From contig NZ_JACIFE010000001.1 in the NCBI RefSeq assembly GCF_014197255.1, positions 248,001-312,000 of the forward strand: 64,000 nucleotides of DNA, read 5' to 3'. Position 1 is the first letter of the stretch. Each line of letters begins with the position of its first letter. The notes under the pieces were generated by a model. It was not told where the DNA came from. It searched no databases and worked only from the letters and a program-made list of their open reading frames with translations. This DNA comes from Bartonella fuyuanensis. GTDB taxonomy: Bacteria > Pseudomonadota > Alphaproteobacteria > Rhizobiales > Rhizobiaceae. Made by a program: the position numbers and the translations under genes. Below, piece by piece: positions 13,301-22,084 of the stretch.

Positions 13301-15040
13301 GATAAAAAAATTATGCCTTTTTCATTTTCTGCTACGGGGCAAACTTTAGACAAGAACCTTACTTTGAATGCAAATTTAATTGGAGAAGGAATACAAGCAC
13401 AAGCTCAGGGACATGTGTCTCTAGAGCAAGACAAGCTTGATCTCCATATTAATTTGCAAAATTTATCTACACGTTTGGCGAATAATTTTATTGCAGGACA
13501 AGTGCTTAATGGGACGGTGATAGGCAAAATTGATATTGGTGGAACAATGAAAGATCCCTCTGCTCATTTTGAGCTTTCCAGTCAAAGTTTAGCCATTGTG
13601 ACACATAAAGAACCGATGTCAATCAATATAAATGCTTATGGTTCCTATAAAAAATCGACATTTTATCTTGAAAAGATGATAGCTACAGGAGATAAAGGAT
13701 TAGATTTTTCTATACATGGGCCTGTTTCTTTTAATGGTTCAGAGACAAAATTAAACATTAAAGGGATAATGCCTCTTGATTTTGTTAATCTCTTATTAGC
13801 TAAGCGTGGCGCACATATAACGGGTACAGCAAGAATTGATACGGTTCTTAATGGTGCGTTATCAAAGCCTCAATTGATGGGAAATGTTTCTATAAGAGAC
13901 GGTAGTTTTTTTGATTCACAAACAAATGTAGGATTGAATAATATAACACTTGTAGGCAGATTAAATGGCGATCGTATTCTTATAGAGGAAGCTTCAGCTT
14001 CTTCGTTGGAAGGGGGAAAGATTTCTGCTTCAGGTCGTATTTCTAATAATCTAGAGGCAGATTTAATATTTCATCTTGATAATGCCAATTATAATGATGG
14101 TTCTATGATTCTTGCAACATTGTCAGGTAAGATGACAATGGCAGGTCATTTTTTGAGTGATTTTGTTATTGGTGGTGATATTATTGTTGAAAAAGCTGAA
14201 GTTTTTATTCCTGATCATTTTCGAAATGCCAAATTTCTTGGTGTAAGAAATAAGAATTTAACCAAATTGATTCAAACAACGCTTGAGCGTGCTGATGTGA
14301 AAAATACGAACAAAAACCGTATTATCACACCAGAATCTTCATCTGTTGTGCTATCAAATATGCGTATTACAGCACGCAATCAATTTTTTGTACGCGGAAA
14401 AGGGTTAGATGCTGAACTGGGAGGACGCATTAATCTAGCGGGTCCGTTGAATGATGTGCATCCAGTTGGTGAATTTAGAATGATTCGTGGACGTTTTGAT
14501 ATTCTTTCGCAACGTCTTAATTTTGATCAAGGACAAGCGAGTTTTAGCGGTAATCTTAATCCTACAGTTTATTTTGTCACTAACAATAACAGTGGTGACA
14601 TTCGCGTTACTGTTACGGTAAGTGGAACAATTGACAATCTTGATATTAATTTTTCATCACAACCGAATTTGCCACAGGATGAAATTTTGGCGCGTTTGAT
14701 TTTTAATCGCTCTCTTAATGAATTATCACCATTTCAGATTGCTCAACTTGCGGCAGCCGCCGCAGATCTTGCAGGTGCTTCTAATACATCTTTGTTGAAT
14801 ACTTTACGAGCTAAAATTGGACTTGATGATCTTGATGTTATTGTTAATGAAAAGGGTAATACAGGCTTACGTATTGGACGCTACATACACAATAATGTTT
14901 ATTTGGGCTTTGAAGCAGGGTCTGATGGAATGACGAAAGGGACAATTAATTTAGATATTTCGCGTCATTTCAAAGCTAAAGGGGCCATAGGAAATGAACA
15001 AAATTCTAGCATTGGTCTCTTTTATGAAAGAGATTATTAA
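10388..15040 (+). CDS. tamB: TamB, inner-membrane-anchored AsmA-like translocation and assembly protein
   Basis: Giant periplasm-spanning partner of TamA, anchored in the inner membrane and thought to form a hydrophobic groove for lipids or nascent outer-membrane proteins. At 1550 residues it is within the usual range. An N-terminal membrane anchor (LLAFIFGFLFVWVSGFVFA) is followed by a very long beta-rich region of repeated short strands, for example repeated G-x-hydrophobic-x-hydrophobic patterns such as VSLEQDKLDLHINLQ. The C-terminal DUF490/TamB_C domain shows FDQGQASFSGNLNPTVYFVT, PQDEILARLIFNRSLNELSPFQ and the final barrel-like LGFEAGSDGMTKGTINLDIS. Translational coupling with tamA is indicated by the TAATG overlap at 10386-10390. 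No second gene follows; the next 1 kb is non-coding. Confidence 0.93.
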   Translation: MKKSVRLLAFIFGFLFVWVSGFVFAQREGSFSSGEIKTDDGSWFVSLIERKLSAPNRQVRLHNMQGTLSSQTSIDAITVSDKKGVWLKITNAKMDWNRLALLRGRLDINQLSAEQVTFFRKPQGNSSLVSSLEAGEFSLPKLPLALSINTLTAQHIMFEQNLFGFSADMSLEGSFTLASGNFGIDIVARRLDAPGSFSVFTKISDSNRIAQLDISANEPQNGILANIFNIEKRPALNLSMKGDGTFDDLVIKFSLEADHHSILAGNVILASISEGYSFSTTLEGILSPLIPAQYRSFFKSDITLKAEARRTRDGMTHLDQMVIQGKTMNVIANAKITADGFLRRLSVDGKMIFDNEEESVHLSASESAKPANTLALNIDYGREGQQSWNGRLVGHHLSNKNIYIRDAVFDMGGVSENLDSAASRHVGVQVNGMLLGVKRIKGALIENLSQAVHVHLDTDLISKKPILIHDFSITAQGFSSWLKGTMEHFIFKGDLGLKAQTLAPLEVFSKQSFSGSADIKAKGTIGLLSGIFDLKLLGMADNMKIGVQLFDRLFKGNITLSGAAARNTMGFVLRHLNLKNQYANIKADGYFSDESAKMDLSAQIFDLAKLDPKIRGALTIQSTVRGRNRHIKLNTRANVVEALFVGKKLQNATFNIEAFMDNTTPVTSLTGVVKGEGTFAQKPLHLSASFKKSQQMRKLEDIDIRGGNAKITGDLSQQLGGFVKGALHIDADDISVLSALFLQDGNGKVKGDFIFDERNGKQTTNVKASINHLSFAKNKIKKLVIDADIFDPFRITQFEGVINAEHIQTPFLIANSLNAHANRNNGQTVFTVQAILPNALKAQLSGHVMVVELPEGIKREVQIETMDLNQRNLHATLPKPSIIVFDKDGITINKLGIAINGGNIILAGNIQDTLNLQLTMNALPATLANLWKSDLGAAGSITGEVMIRGRLKKPDITYDIRGEGLTTVALQDKKIMPFSFSATGQTLDKNLTLNANLIGEGIQAQAQGHVSLEQDKLDLHINLQNLSTRLANNFIAGQVLNGTVIGKIDIGGTMKDPSAHFELSSQSLAIVTHKEPMSININAYGSYKKSTFYLEKMIATGDKGLDFSIHGPVSFNGSETKLNIKGIMPLDFVNLLLAKRGAHITGTARIDTVLNGALSKPQLMGNVSIRDGSFFDSQTNVGLNNITLVGRLNGDRILIEEASASSLEGGKISASGRISNNLEADLIFHLDNANYNDGSMILATLSGKMTMAGHFLSDFVIGGDIIVEKAEVFIPDHFRNAKFLGVRNKNLTKLIQTTLERADVKNTNKNRIITPESSSVVLSNMRITARNQFFVRGKGLDAELGGRINLAGPLNDVHPVGEFRMIRGRFDILSQRLNFDQGQASFSGNLNPTVYFVTNNNSGDIRVTVTVSGTIDNLDINFSSQPNLPQDEILARLIFNRSLNELSPFQIAQLAAAAADLAGASNTSLLNTLRAKIGLDDLDVIVNEKGNTGLRIGRYIHNNVYLGFEAGSDGMTKGTINLDISRHFKAKGAIGNEQNSSIGLFYERDY

Positions 15041-16060
15041 ATGATTGAATTTTTGAAAAATCAATTTCTTCGTTTTTTATCTCTTATTTTTAAGTTTGAG
15101 AAAAAAGCATAGACTAGAAACCCTATTAAAGAAGAAGATCTTTGTTGAGGTGTAAAGAAGTCTATCTAAAATATTTTATTTTTGTTTATGATATTATTCT
15201 AAAGAGATAAAATTTTCACGAAAGACAATATATTATTTTTCTATTGTATACTTAGTTTTAGAGAAATATCTTATCTTTGTTCTCAACCCCATTTCATGTG
15301 GTTGTGTGAAGTGTATAATGTAAAATTCATATGGTACAAATTTTATTTTAAAAAGCATTTAAAGCAATATTTTTTAAATAATGAACATGGCCTATTACTC
15401 ACATTTTTATTTATTATATTTTTTAGCAAGCTTCCTTTTCTTATGACAAACAGTCTCCCAAACAGAATGCTAGAATGTTGAAAATTCACGTGTTTGTTTT
15501 TAAGAAACATTTCGCAACGCATCTAAGCCTATTTCACAGCGATGCCTATAAATGGTATAACGATAAAGCCATTAAGCACCTCCATCTTTACGCTTGTGAA
15601 GAAGTAAGCCGATGCCATCATTATATTTGCTAGCTCCAAATTGTTGCGACAGCCTTTGCATTAAAACGGTTTATAAGAGCCATTTTTAGTCTTTTCTTAG
15701 TACAGCTTTTACCTACACGACACCCCCGTTTATGACGGGCAAGGGAGTGATTTTGATTGATGCAAGATAAATAAATTTGAAATGAGAAAATCTTACGATA
15801 TTCGGTTTGCTTATTCAACATGCAAAAAAGTAAATCAACTTTATGAATCAATATTTCGTTGTTGTTAAAATTAATTACATTCAATAAAGCAATGTATGAA
15901 ACTCCTAATTTTTATCTAAATCAAAAAAATTATTTTTAATAAATCATAAATTATTTGCTAAGCTTTGATTGAAGTAATACTTTCCCTTGATAACATTTCT
16001 TTTCGTACAAATGAGGATTTACCTCTATGGATTTTTATTTCAAAGCTTATTTAAATATTC
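15041..16060. other. Convergent intergenic region tamB/ABC exporter, contains repeat copy R1
   Basis: The gap of about 1 kb lies between two convergent genes. Small frames at 15296-15481 (plus) and 15630-15884 (minus) have no ribosome binding site or family resemblance, and the second lies wholly inside the repeat. No clear intrinsic terminator was found for tamB. A segment around 15355-15400 resembles the 5' edge of the longer repeat copies at 23 and 41.9 kb, so R1 may begin there rather than at 15487. Confidence 0.6.
15487..15870 (+). repeat. Dispersed non-coding repeat, copy R1
   Basis: Copy of the degenerate repeat family found eight times in this window. It has the 5' block shared with R3 (AATGGTATAACGATAAAGC), the middle block shared with R4 (CATCATTATATTTGCTAGC against ATCATTATATTTATTAG, then ATAAGAGCCATTTTTAGTC), the GATTGATGCAAGATAAATA linker and the core ATCTTACGATATTCGG at 15790-15805. 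It ends near TATGAATCAATAT. The short arms ATGAG and CTTAT flanking the core can pair with one G-T wobble. Confidence 0.7.
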
Positions 16061-17827
16061 TTAGGACATGTGCTTTTTAAACTGAATATTATGAAGTTTT
16101 TTATAAAATCCATGTTTTTTTGCGAGCAATTCTTTTTGAGTGCCTTGTTCCATCAGTTGTCCATTTTGTATAACCACGATTTTATGAGCATGAGCAATCG
16201 TTGAGAGGCGATGAGCAATGATAATTGTTGTGCGTCCTTTGGTAAGGTGATGAAGTGCTTCATTAATTTGTGCTTCGGTGTGTGCATCAAGAGCGCTTGT
16301 TGCTTCATCAAGAATCAAAATTTCACTTTCGTGAATCATTGCTCTAGCGATAGCAAGTCGTTGTTTTTGTCCACCTGAAAGCTTACAACCATTATCTCCT
16401 ATCTGTGTATCATAACCATTTGGTAAATTCACAATAAAGTCATGAGCATTTGCTGCTTTTGCTGCTTTGATAATTTCGTCATCATTAGCCCCTTCTTTTC
16501 CGAGTCCGATATTATATTTAATAGTTTCTTGAAAGAGAAAAGTATCTTGTCCTACATAAGCCATTAAGTTTCTCAAAGAGCGAAATGTTGTGTAGCGGAT
16601 ATCTTGATTATTAATCAATATGCGTCCTTCTGTGGGGTCATAGAGGCGCATAATAAGGTTAATAAGGGTTGATTTTCCAGAACCCGATGGTCCCACTATT
16701 GCAGTTATTTTTCCAGCTTCTATCTCAAAATTTATGTCTTTCAAAACCATTTTGTTATCAGTGTAGGCAAAAGAAACGTGTTCGAAACAAATAGCTCCTT
16801 GTGTTTTATTCAGATCTTTAGCTTCTTTATGTTCTATAACTGTAAGGGGACGATCGAGTATTTCAAACATCGTCTGGACATTGACTAAGCCGGATTCAAT
16901 TTTGACACGGACATTCGCTAGTCTTTTTGCGGGTTCATAAGCTAAAAGTAAAGCAACAATAAAAGACATAAATTCACCTTGAACACCTGCTCGTTGGGTT
17001 GCAAGGTAACCAGAAAAACAGATAATACCTGCAATGGCAACCCCCGTAAGTGTTTCCATAATCGGATTGGTAATAGCTTCGAGTGTTGCGATATTATTAG
17101 TTTGTTTTTCAACATCACAAATGGCTTTGTCCATTCTTTTCTTCATAATTTCTTCTAGTGAAAAAGCTTTAATGACTCGAATGCCAACAGCAGTTTCCTG
17201 TACGATTTTAATAATTTCACCAAGTGAAAAGAGTTCTTTTTCCATAAGGCAGCGAATTCGTTTTAAGGCCATTCGAATGCCTAAAAAAGCCAGTGGTCCT
17301 ATGATTAAAGTAATAGAGATTAACATAAAGTTTTGAATGAACATGACAAGTAACAAACCACTAACGGAAAGCAAATCACGCACAAAAGTTGTGATAATAG
17401 TATCAATAATTGTACGTACGGCTGTAGCATTGTGGGTTACACGAACAAGAAGATCAGATGAAGTGTTATTATGATAAAAAGAGATTCCTTGTTCCATAAG
17501 CCGTGCAAAAATTTTACGTTGTTGTTCAGCAATGATGCTATTGCCTGCTTTGTTTAAAAAATAAGTTTGGGAAAAAGTTGCAAATCCTTTGAGAATAAAG
17601 ATAAAAGCAATGATGCTAGAAATCAAAATGATCATAGGAAAATTCTGTGCATCAATAATATGATTAACAACATCGCGTATAATCCATGCGCTGGATGCAG
17701 TTGTACAAGAAATGATGATCATTGAGAAAATAGCTGCGCTATACCAACGCGCATGTTTATGAAAATTTTCTCGCAAAAGACGAATAATAAGATGTTTCTC
17801 AAAAGAGGAAATTTGTTTTTTGGCCAT
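16061..17827 (-). CDS. MsbA-like ABC exporter, fused membrane and ATPase domains
   Basis: Half-size type IV ABC exporter that would work as a homodimer; the closest family by reading is MsbA/LpxA-flippase-like lipid exporters, though substrate cannot be set from sequence. The N-terminal 320 residues hold about six membrane segments (for example YSAAIFSMIIISCTTASSA, FPMIILISSIIAFIFILKG, VSGLLLVMFIQNFMLI). The nucleotide-binding domain has Walker A GPSGSGKST near residue 380, the Q-loop in AYVGQDTFLF, signature LSGGQKQR near 482, Walker B ILILDEATSALD near 504 and the H-loop AHRLST, so it should be active. The 588-residue length is usual. It stands alone on the minus strand, downstream of infC by about 590 non-coding bases, with repeat copy R2 between. 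Confidence 0.88.
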   Translation of the reverse strand: MAKKQISSFEKHLIIRLLRENFHKHARWYSAAIFSMIIISCTTASSAWIIRDVVNHIIDAQNFPMIILISSIIAFIFILKGFATFSQTYFLNKAGNSIIAEQQRKIFARLMEQGISFYHNNTSSDLLVRVTHNATAVRTIIDTIITTFVRDLLSVSGLLLVMFIQNFMLISITLIIGPLAFLGIRMALKRIRCLMEKELFSLGEIIKIVQETAVGIRVIKAFSLEEIMKKRMDKAICDVEKQTNNIATLEAITNPIMETLTGVAIAGIICFSGYLATQRAGVQGEFMSFIVALLLAYEPAKRLANVRVKIESGLVNVQTMFEILDRPLTVIEHKEAKDLNKTQGAICFEHVSFAYTDNKMVLKDINFEIEAGKITAIVGPSGSGKSTLINLIMRLYDPTEGRILINNQDIRYTTFRSLRNLMAYVGQDTFLFQETIKYNIGLGKEGANDDEIIKAAKAANAHDFIVNLPNGYDTQIGDNGCKLSGGQKQRLAIARAMIHESEILILDEATSALDAHTEAQINEALHHLTKGRTTIIIAHRLSTIAHAHKIVVIQNGQLMEQGTQKELLAKKHGFYKKLHNIQFKKHMS

Positions 17828-18059
17828 GAAGTGCTTCTATATTTTCTTATTATTTTATGCAAGATTGAAGCACTCTTAATTAAAAAGCCCTTTAATCTTT
17901 TTTTAAAAGGAGTTTTTTAAGGCTTAACACACCCATTTCACGACAAAGAGCGTGAAGAATATAATGCAAAATTTTTGTAAAAAAATATAATGAAAATATT
18001 TTGTTTATCACTGTCTTCATTAAATAAAAGAATCAAGTGCATCCCACCATTTTATTGTA

Positions 18060-18285
18060 TCAATTTCCATATTGTAATATGTAATAATCTTTTACACTTG
18101 AAAAAGATCCCAAAAGGCATTTCTGCTTTTTTAATGTTTTATGCCTTATTTATTTTTTCCACGTGCAAGAAAATTATTTTACCATATTTCATATAAAAGA
18201 GTCCAAAATGAAAAAATCTTACGATGTTTGAGACTTTTCATTTAATGCGCAAAATAATGAATTTTTCTTATAAATCGAGAAAGTG
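18060..18285 (+). repeat. Dispersed non-coding repeat, copy R2
   Basis: A shorter, more diverged copy of the repeat family. The block AAAAGGCATTTCTGCTTTTT matches AAAAGGCATTTTGACTCTTT of R3, and the core AATCTTACGATGTTTGAG at 18215-18232 matches R1/R4. The flanking arms are ATGAAAA and TTTTCAT, a perfect 7-bp pairing in which the usual G-C pair is replaced by A-T, a compensated change relative to the ATGAGA/TCTCAT form. Confidence 0.5.
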
Positions 18286-18327
18286 CCATTAAATTAGAAG
18301 GATTTATACACATCTATAAAACCTCAC

Positions 18328-18357
18328 AAGCACCACAAAAAACTTTATATGGTGCTT
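18328..18357 (-). terminator. Hairpin 3' of infC, possible terminator
   Basis: Perfect 8-bp stem AAGCACCA/TGGTGCTT with a 14-base loop, about 60 bases after the infC stop. On the minus strand the stem is followed by GTGAGGTTTTAT, so the T-tract is delayed; on the plus strand TTTT follows directly. It may therefore stop transcription better in the plus direction, or be a processing or stability hairpin. Confidence 0.35.
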
Positions 18358-18418
18358 TTAAATTACACACATACACTCATTTTGATGAATTGCACACAAG
18401 ATATTATTCTAACAAAAA

Positions 18419-18955
18419 CTATTTAGGTGCTATCACCATCATCATTTGCCGTCCTTCAAGTTTTGGTTCCAATTCAATTCTAGCAATTTCACTTGTATCT
18501 TCTTTCACACGCTGAAGAAGCTTTAATCCAAGATCCTGATGAGCCATCTCACGACCACGAAAACGCAAAGTAATTTTTACCTTATCACCATGATCAATAA
18601 AGCGATGAACAGCTTTAAGCTTAACTCCATAATCATGGACATCAACATTCGGCCGAATCTTAATCTCTTTGATTTCGATGACTTTTTGTTTTTTACGTGT
18701 TTCAGCGGCTTTTTTTTGGGTTTGATATTTTAATTTGCCCAAATCAATGATTTTACACACAGGCGGTTCCGCATTTGGTACAATTTCAACCAAATCAAGT
18801 CCCGCATCTGCAGCCATAGTAAGAGCCTCTTGTATCGCAACAACTCCCTGATGTTGTCCTTCATCATCGATAAGTTGAACATGAGATACCCGAATATCTT
18901 GATTTGAACGTGGTCCGTCTTTTGGGGAAGATGTCATTTTAAACGGTCTACGAAT
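18419..18955 (-). CDS. infC: Translation initiation factor IF-3, with ATT start codon
   Basis: IF-3 binds the 30S subunit, prevents early 50S joining and proofreads the start codon and initiator tRNA. The body is unmistakable: [10 protein letters not shown] near the N-terminus, [34 protein letters not shown] and ending [13 protein letters not shown]. The first ATG is at 18937, but six codons upstream an in-frame ATT at 18955 gives [18 protein letters not shown], whose RRPF(K/R) matches the N-terminus I recall for other Rhizobiales IF-3. AAGGAG stands 8 bases before the ATT, while nothing suitable precedes the ATG, and an in-frame TAA (18961-18959) excludes longer forms. Rare AUU starts on infC are known from E. 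coli, where IF-3 represses its own translation through them. No rpmI/rplT follows. Confidence 0.93.
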   Translation of the reverse strand: MRRPFKMTSSPKDGPRSNQDIRVSHVQLIDDEGQHQGVVAIQEALTMAADAGLDLVEIVPNAEPPVCKIIDLGKLKYQTQKKAAETRKKQKVIEIKEIKIRPNVDVHDYGVKLKAVHRFIDHGDKVKITLRFRGREMAHQDLGLKLLQRVKEDTSEIARIELEPKLEGRQMMMVIAPK

Positions 18956-19132
18956 GGTTTACGCTCCTTATTTTTGATTCAACTACAGTTAATTTAATAT
19001 ACAATTATACACATAAAAACAACTATAATTCGCGTCTTTTTTATTATTTGATTTATTACTTTTTTGAACAATTTGGATTATAAAAGTTTTTCTCTTAAAT
19101 TTAAAGAAATTGTTTTATGGAGGAAAAGAATC

Positions 19133-19912
19133 ATGAATCAAAATATTTCTTGTCAATTTTTTCCGTTTGAGGATATCGCTCTTGCGGTACGTTATCGCAA
19201 GGGGCGCCATTCTCCAGGTTTAGTTTGGCTTCCTGGCTATTTATCCGATATGTTAGGGGATAAAGCGGCGTTTGTTGATAATTTTGCTCAGAAGAATGAT
19301 CTGTCCTGCTTACGTTTTGATTACTCTGGGAATGGAGAATCGGGAGGTGATTTTTTTCAAGGAACGATTTCACGTTGGGTTAAGGAAAGTTTAGCGGTCT
19401 TTGAAAGCTATTGTGAAGGACCACAAATTTTGATTGGTACTTCTATGGGTGGGTGGATTGCTTTAAGGCTTTCTATGTTGTTAGCGCAGAAAAATAAAAA
19501 GCTTGCTGGAATGATATTGATTGCTCCAGCACCTGATTTTACAAAAACATTGATAGAATCAGGCTTAGGTGTGAAGAAGTGGAAAGTTTTGGAAGGAACA
19601 GAGCATATTGAACGTTCTGAAATTAGTTATACGGAACCGGTTCCTTTTACAAGAGCGTTTATTGAAGATGGCAGAAACAACTGTGTCATGAAGGGATGCA
19701 TTGATGTTGGGTGCCCAATCCATATTCTGCAGGGTATGGAGGATGTGGAGATACCCTATCAGCATACATTGACTTTACTTGATCATTTGCCGCTTCATGA
19801 TGTAACATTGACTCTTGTTCGTGATGCGGATCATCGCTTTTCTCGTGCACAAGATTTAAATTGCCTTGAAACAGTATTGAGATCTTTGATTGATCAGATT
19901 AATGCAAGATAA
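19133..19912 (+). CDS. Alpha/beta hydrolase (serine hydrolase fold)
   Basis: Small cytoplasmic alpha/beta hydrolase of 259 residues; the substrate is unknown. The nucleophile elbow GTSMGG places Ser at residue 104. The other likely triad members are the Asp of GMEDVEIPY and the His of VRDADHRFSR near the C-terminus. The oxyanion region is WLPGYLSDM, and the GNGESGG segment is common in the YqiA/ABHD10-like hydrolases. The frame extends upstream to 19064, but GGAGG lies 9 bases before ATG 19133 and the upstream residues look unrelated to the fold. It is divergent from infC; the next gene begins 32 bases downstream on the same strand. Confidence 0.82.
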   Translation: MNQNISCQFFPFEDIALAVRYRKGRHSPGLVWLPGYLSDMLGDKAAFVDNFAQKNDLSCLRFDYSGNGESGGDFFQGTISRWVKESLAVFESYCEGPQILIGTSMGGWIALRLSMLLAQKNKKLAGMILIAPAPDFTKTLIESGLGVKKWKVLEGTEHIERSEISYTEPVPFTRAFIEDGRNNCVMKGCIDVGCPIHILQGMEDVEIPYQHTLTLLDHLPLHDVTLTLVRDADHRFSRAQDLNCLETVLRSLIDQINAR

Positions 19913-19944
19913 GGAATACATTTATTGATGATGAAAATAAATAT

Positions 19945-20691
19945 ATGAGCATTTCTGAACAGCGTTTTATTTTTTCTAATTGCGTTGTACCTTTACGAGT
20001 GCGGAGGAGAAGGTGCGCGCGTCGTCTTACCTTACGTGTTAATTCTAGCGGTAAAGAGATTTGCGTAACAATACCGCTATCAATAAGTCTCTGTACGGTT
20101 CAAAGTTTTATTGAAAAACATCGGGCTTGGATAGAGGCACGTCTTGCTCGTGTGCAAATCTCTCATAAAAACGCTTATCTTAAAGAAGGGGCGACGATTC
20201 CTTTTTTGGGTGTTTCCCATACTATAAGGCATAGAGAAGGACGTGGAGTAACAGAAATTGTTACAGCAGATGCTGGGCAAGGATCTAAAATTATTGTTTA
20301 TGGTCAAGTAGAATATCTTCCAAGACGTATTGCTGACGTTTTGAAAAAACAAGCAGCATTTATTATAACACCTTTAGTGACACATTACTCCCATAAGGTA
20401 GAGCGTAAAGTCAAATCAATTTGCTATAAAGATACAAAAAGTCGTTGGGGATCTTGTTCCATAGATAAGCGTCTTTCTTTTTCTTGGCGCCTTGTAATGG
20501 CACCAAAAGAAGTTATTGAATATGTTGTTGCTCACGAAGTTGCTCATCTTGTGGAAATGAATCACGGACCAAGATTTTGGGCTCTTTGTGAAGAACTATG
20601 TCCTGGTAGTAAAATGTATCGTACTTGGTTGAAGGAAAATGCTCACAGGTTGCAGGCAATTAATTTTGATTCATATAAATTAAAAGCGTAA
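19945..20691 (+). CDS. YgjP/DUF45-family zinc metallopeptidase-like protein
   Basis: Protein of the YgjP/WLM-related family of putative zinc metallopeptidases, 248 residues. The zinc site is HEVAH at residues 197-201 with a further His at 207 (HEVAHLVEMNHGPRFW), the standard arrangement for the family. Other conserved parts are the N-terminal RRRRCARRLTLRV, SFIEKHRAWIEARL, and KDTKSRWGSCS shortly before the metal site. No signal peptide or membrane segment is seen, so it is cytoplasmic. Biological substrates are not established for the family. It sits 32 bases after the hydrolase gene and probably shares its transcript. Confidence 0.83.
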   Translation: MSISEQRFIFSNCVVPLRVRRRRCARRLTLRVNSSGKEICVTIPLSISLCTVQSFIEKHRAWIEARLARVQISHKNAYLKEGATIPFLGVSHTIRHREGRGVTEIVTADAGQGSKIIVYGQVEYLPRRIADVLKKQAAFIITPLVTHYSHKVERKVKSICYKDTKSRWGSCSIDKRLSFSWRLVMAPKEVIEYVVAHEVAHLVEMNHGPRFWALCEELCPGSKMYRTWLKENAHRLQAINFDSYKLKA

Positions 20692-20911
20692 AAAGCTTTC
20701 AAGTAAAAGCAATATTTTATGGAACTTTTTATTGGGTGTGTCGTTGTGTATGTGCTTCATCGTACATATAGGGAAGCTATTGAAGCTCTCAGCAGATTGT
20801 CCTCCCCTACTTGGTTTGTTGAGAGTTTTCAATGTTTTGGCTTTATCTTTTTTGTAATTCAGCGTAGTAATTTTAAGTTTCGATGATTTATAACAAATGG
20901 GGAGGGTTCTC

Positions 20912-22084
20912 ATGCTTGCTCTTACAGATCCACTTCAGCTATTACAGGATCTTATACGTTGTCCTTCTGTTACACCTCATGAAGCAGGGGCTTTATCAAC
21001 TTTGGAACAATTTTTAAAAAAAATGGGATTTCATGTCGAACGCCCTATTTTTACGGATAAAAATACACATGATGTTGAAAATCTTTATGCAAAAATGGGA
21101 CATCAAGGACCCCATCTTATGTTTGCGGGTCATACGGATGTTGTACCACCAGGTGCATTGGATGAATGGACCTATCCACCTTTTAAAGCTGTCATAGATC
21201 AGGGAAAATTGTATGGGCGGGGCGCTGTTGATATGAAGGGTGGAATTGCTTGTTTTATTGCAGCGCTAGCTCGAGTTCTTGAGAAACGGTCTATTAAAGG
21301 AATAGTAAGCCTTTTGATTACTGGGGATGAAGAAGGGCCTGCTGTTAATGGTACGGTCAAACTTCTCAAATGGGCAGAAAAAAAAGGCGAAAAATGGACT
21401 GCGGCGCTTGTGGGAGAACCAACAAGCATTAAGACTGCTGGAGATATCATCAAAATTGGTCGTCGCGGATCGATTTCTGGTATCATTACTGTGAAAGGTC
21501 GCCAAGGTCATGTTGCTTTCCCAGAGCGGGCGGCTAATCCCTTACCTTTGGCAAATAAACTTATTCAGGAATTAACACAAACTCCTTTAGATAAAGGGAC
21601 AGAAAATTTTCAACCCAGTAATTTAGAGCTAACGACTATCGATACCGGTAATTATGCAGTTAATGTTATTCCAGCGCAGACAACAATTCGTTTTAATATC
21701 CGCTACAATGATTTTTGGACAAAAGAAACACTTATTGCAGAAATTGAAAAGCGTCTTGCTTCGGTGCAATTAAAAAACAATGGGGATCAATATCTCTCTT
21801 ATCAGCTTGAATGGATTCCAAGTTTAGGGGATGTTTTTTTGACCAAAAATGATAGACTGATTCAAATTTTATCCAATGCTATTAAAAGTGTAACAGGGAG
21901 AGCACCAGAATGTTCTACCTCTGGTGGCACTTCAGATGCGCGATTTATTAAGGATTATTGCCCAGTGGTTGAATTGGGTTTACCCGGGCAAACAATGCAC
22001 ATGGTAGATGAGTATGTAACCCTTGATGCAATGGAAACACTCACTGCTATTTATGAGCGTTTTATTGTTGAGTTTTTTGCTTAA
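20912..22084 (+). CDS. dapE: Succinyl-diaminopimelate desuccinylase
   Basis: Zinc-dependent M20-family enzyme that removes succinate from N-succinyl-LL-2,6-diaminopimelate in the lysine and peptidoglycan precursor pathway; dapD at 45.1-46.0 kb supplies an earlier step. Metal-site motifs are [39 protein letters not shown] and the C-terminal [14 protein letters not shown]. The dimerisation domain begins around [22 protein letters not shown], and GGTSDARFI is the usual substrate-binding block. ATG 20912 is chosen because GGGGAGGG lies 6 bases upstream; an earlier ATG at 20897 has its first bases inside that ribosome binding site. The predicted length is 390 residues, normal for DapE. In several Rhizobiales dapE is next to dapD, but here the two are 23 kb apart. 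Confidence 0.95.
   Translation: MLALTDPLQLLQDLIRCPSVTPHEAGALSTLEQFLKKMGFHVERPIFTDKNTHDVENLYAKMGHQGPHLMFAGHTDVVPPGALDEWTYPPFKAVIDQGKLYGRGAVDMKGGIACFIAALARVLEKRSIKGIVSLLITGDEEGPAVNGTVKLLKWAEKKGEKWTAALVGEPTSIKTAGDIIKIGRRGSISGIITVKGRQGHVAFPERAANPLPLANKLIQELTQTPLDKGTENFQPSNLELTTIDTGNYAVNVIPAQTTIRFNIRYNDFWTKETLIAEIEKRLASVQLKNNGDQYLSYQLEWIPSLGDVFLTKNDRLIQILSNAIKSVTGRAPECSTSGGTSDARFIKDYCPVVELGLPGQTMHMVDEYVTLDAMETLTAIYERFIVEFFA

Larger units (their letters stand above)
17828..18418. other. Intergenic region infC/ABC exporter, contains repeat copy R2
   Basis: The gap lies 3' of infC and 5' of the ABC exporter, both on the minus strand. It holds repeat copy R2 and, next to infC, a hairpin at 18328-18357. 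The small plus-strand frame 17990-18196 largely lies within the repeat and has no ribosome binding site, so it is not called. Confidence 0.6.

Noticed and set aside
15296-15481. 61-codon plus-strand open frame in the tamB/ABC gap
   Set aside because: Phe/Leu/Lys-rich translation of AT-rich DNA with no ribosome binding site; overlaps the probable 5' edge of R1.
15630-15884. 84-codon minus-strand open frame with several Cys
   Set aside because: It lies wholly within repeat copy R1, and the corresponding frame is broken in the other copies, so it is not a conserved protein.
17990-18196. 68-codon plus-strand open frame
   Set aside because: Overlaps repeat copy R2, lacks a ribosome binding site and is not preserved in other copies.
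20680-20913. 77-codon minus-strand open frame between the YgjP gene and dapE
   Set aside because: Overlaps both neighbours on the other strand and has no ribosome binding site or family.
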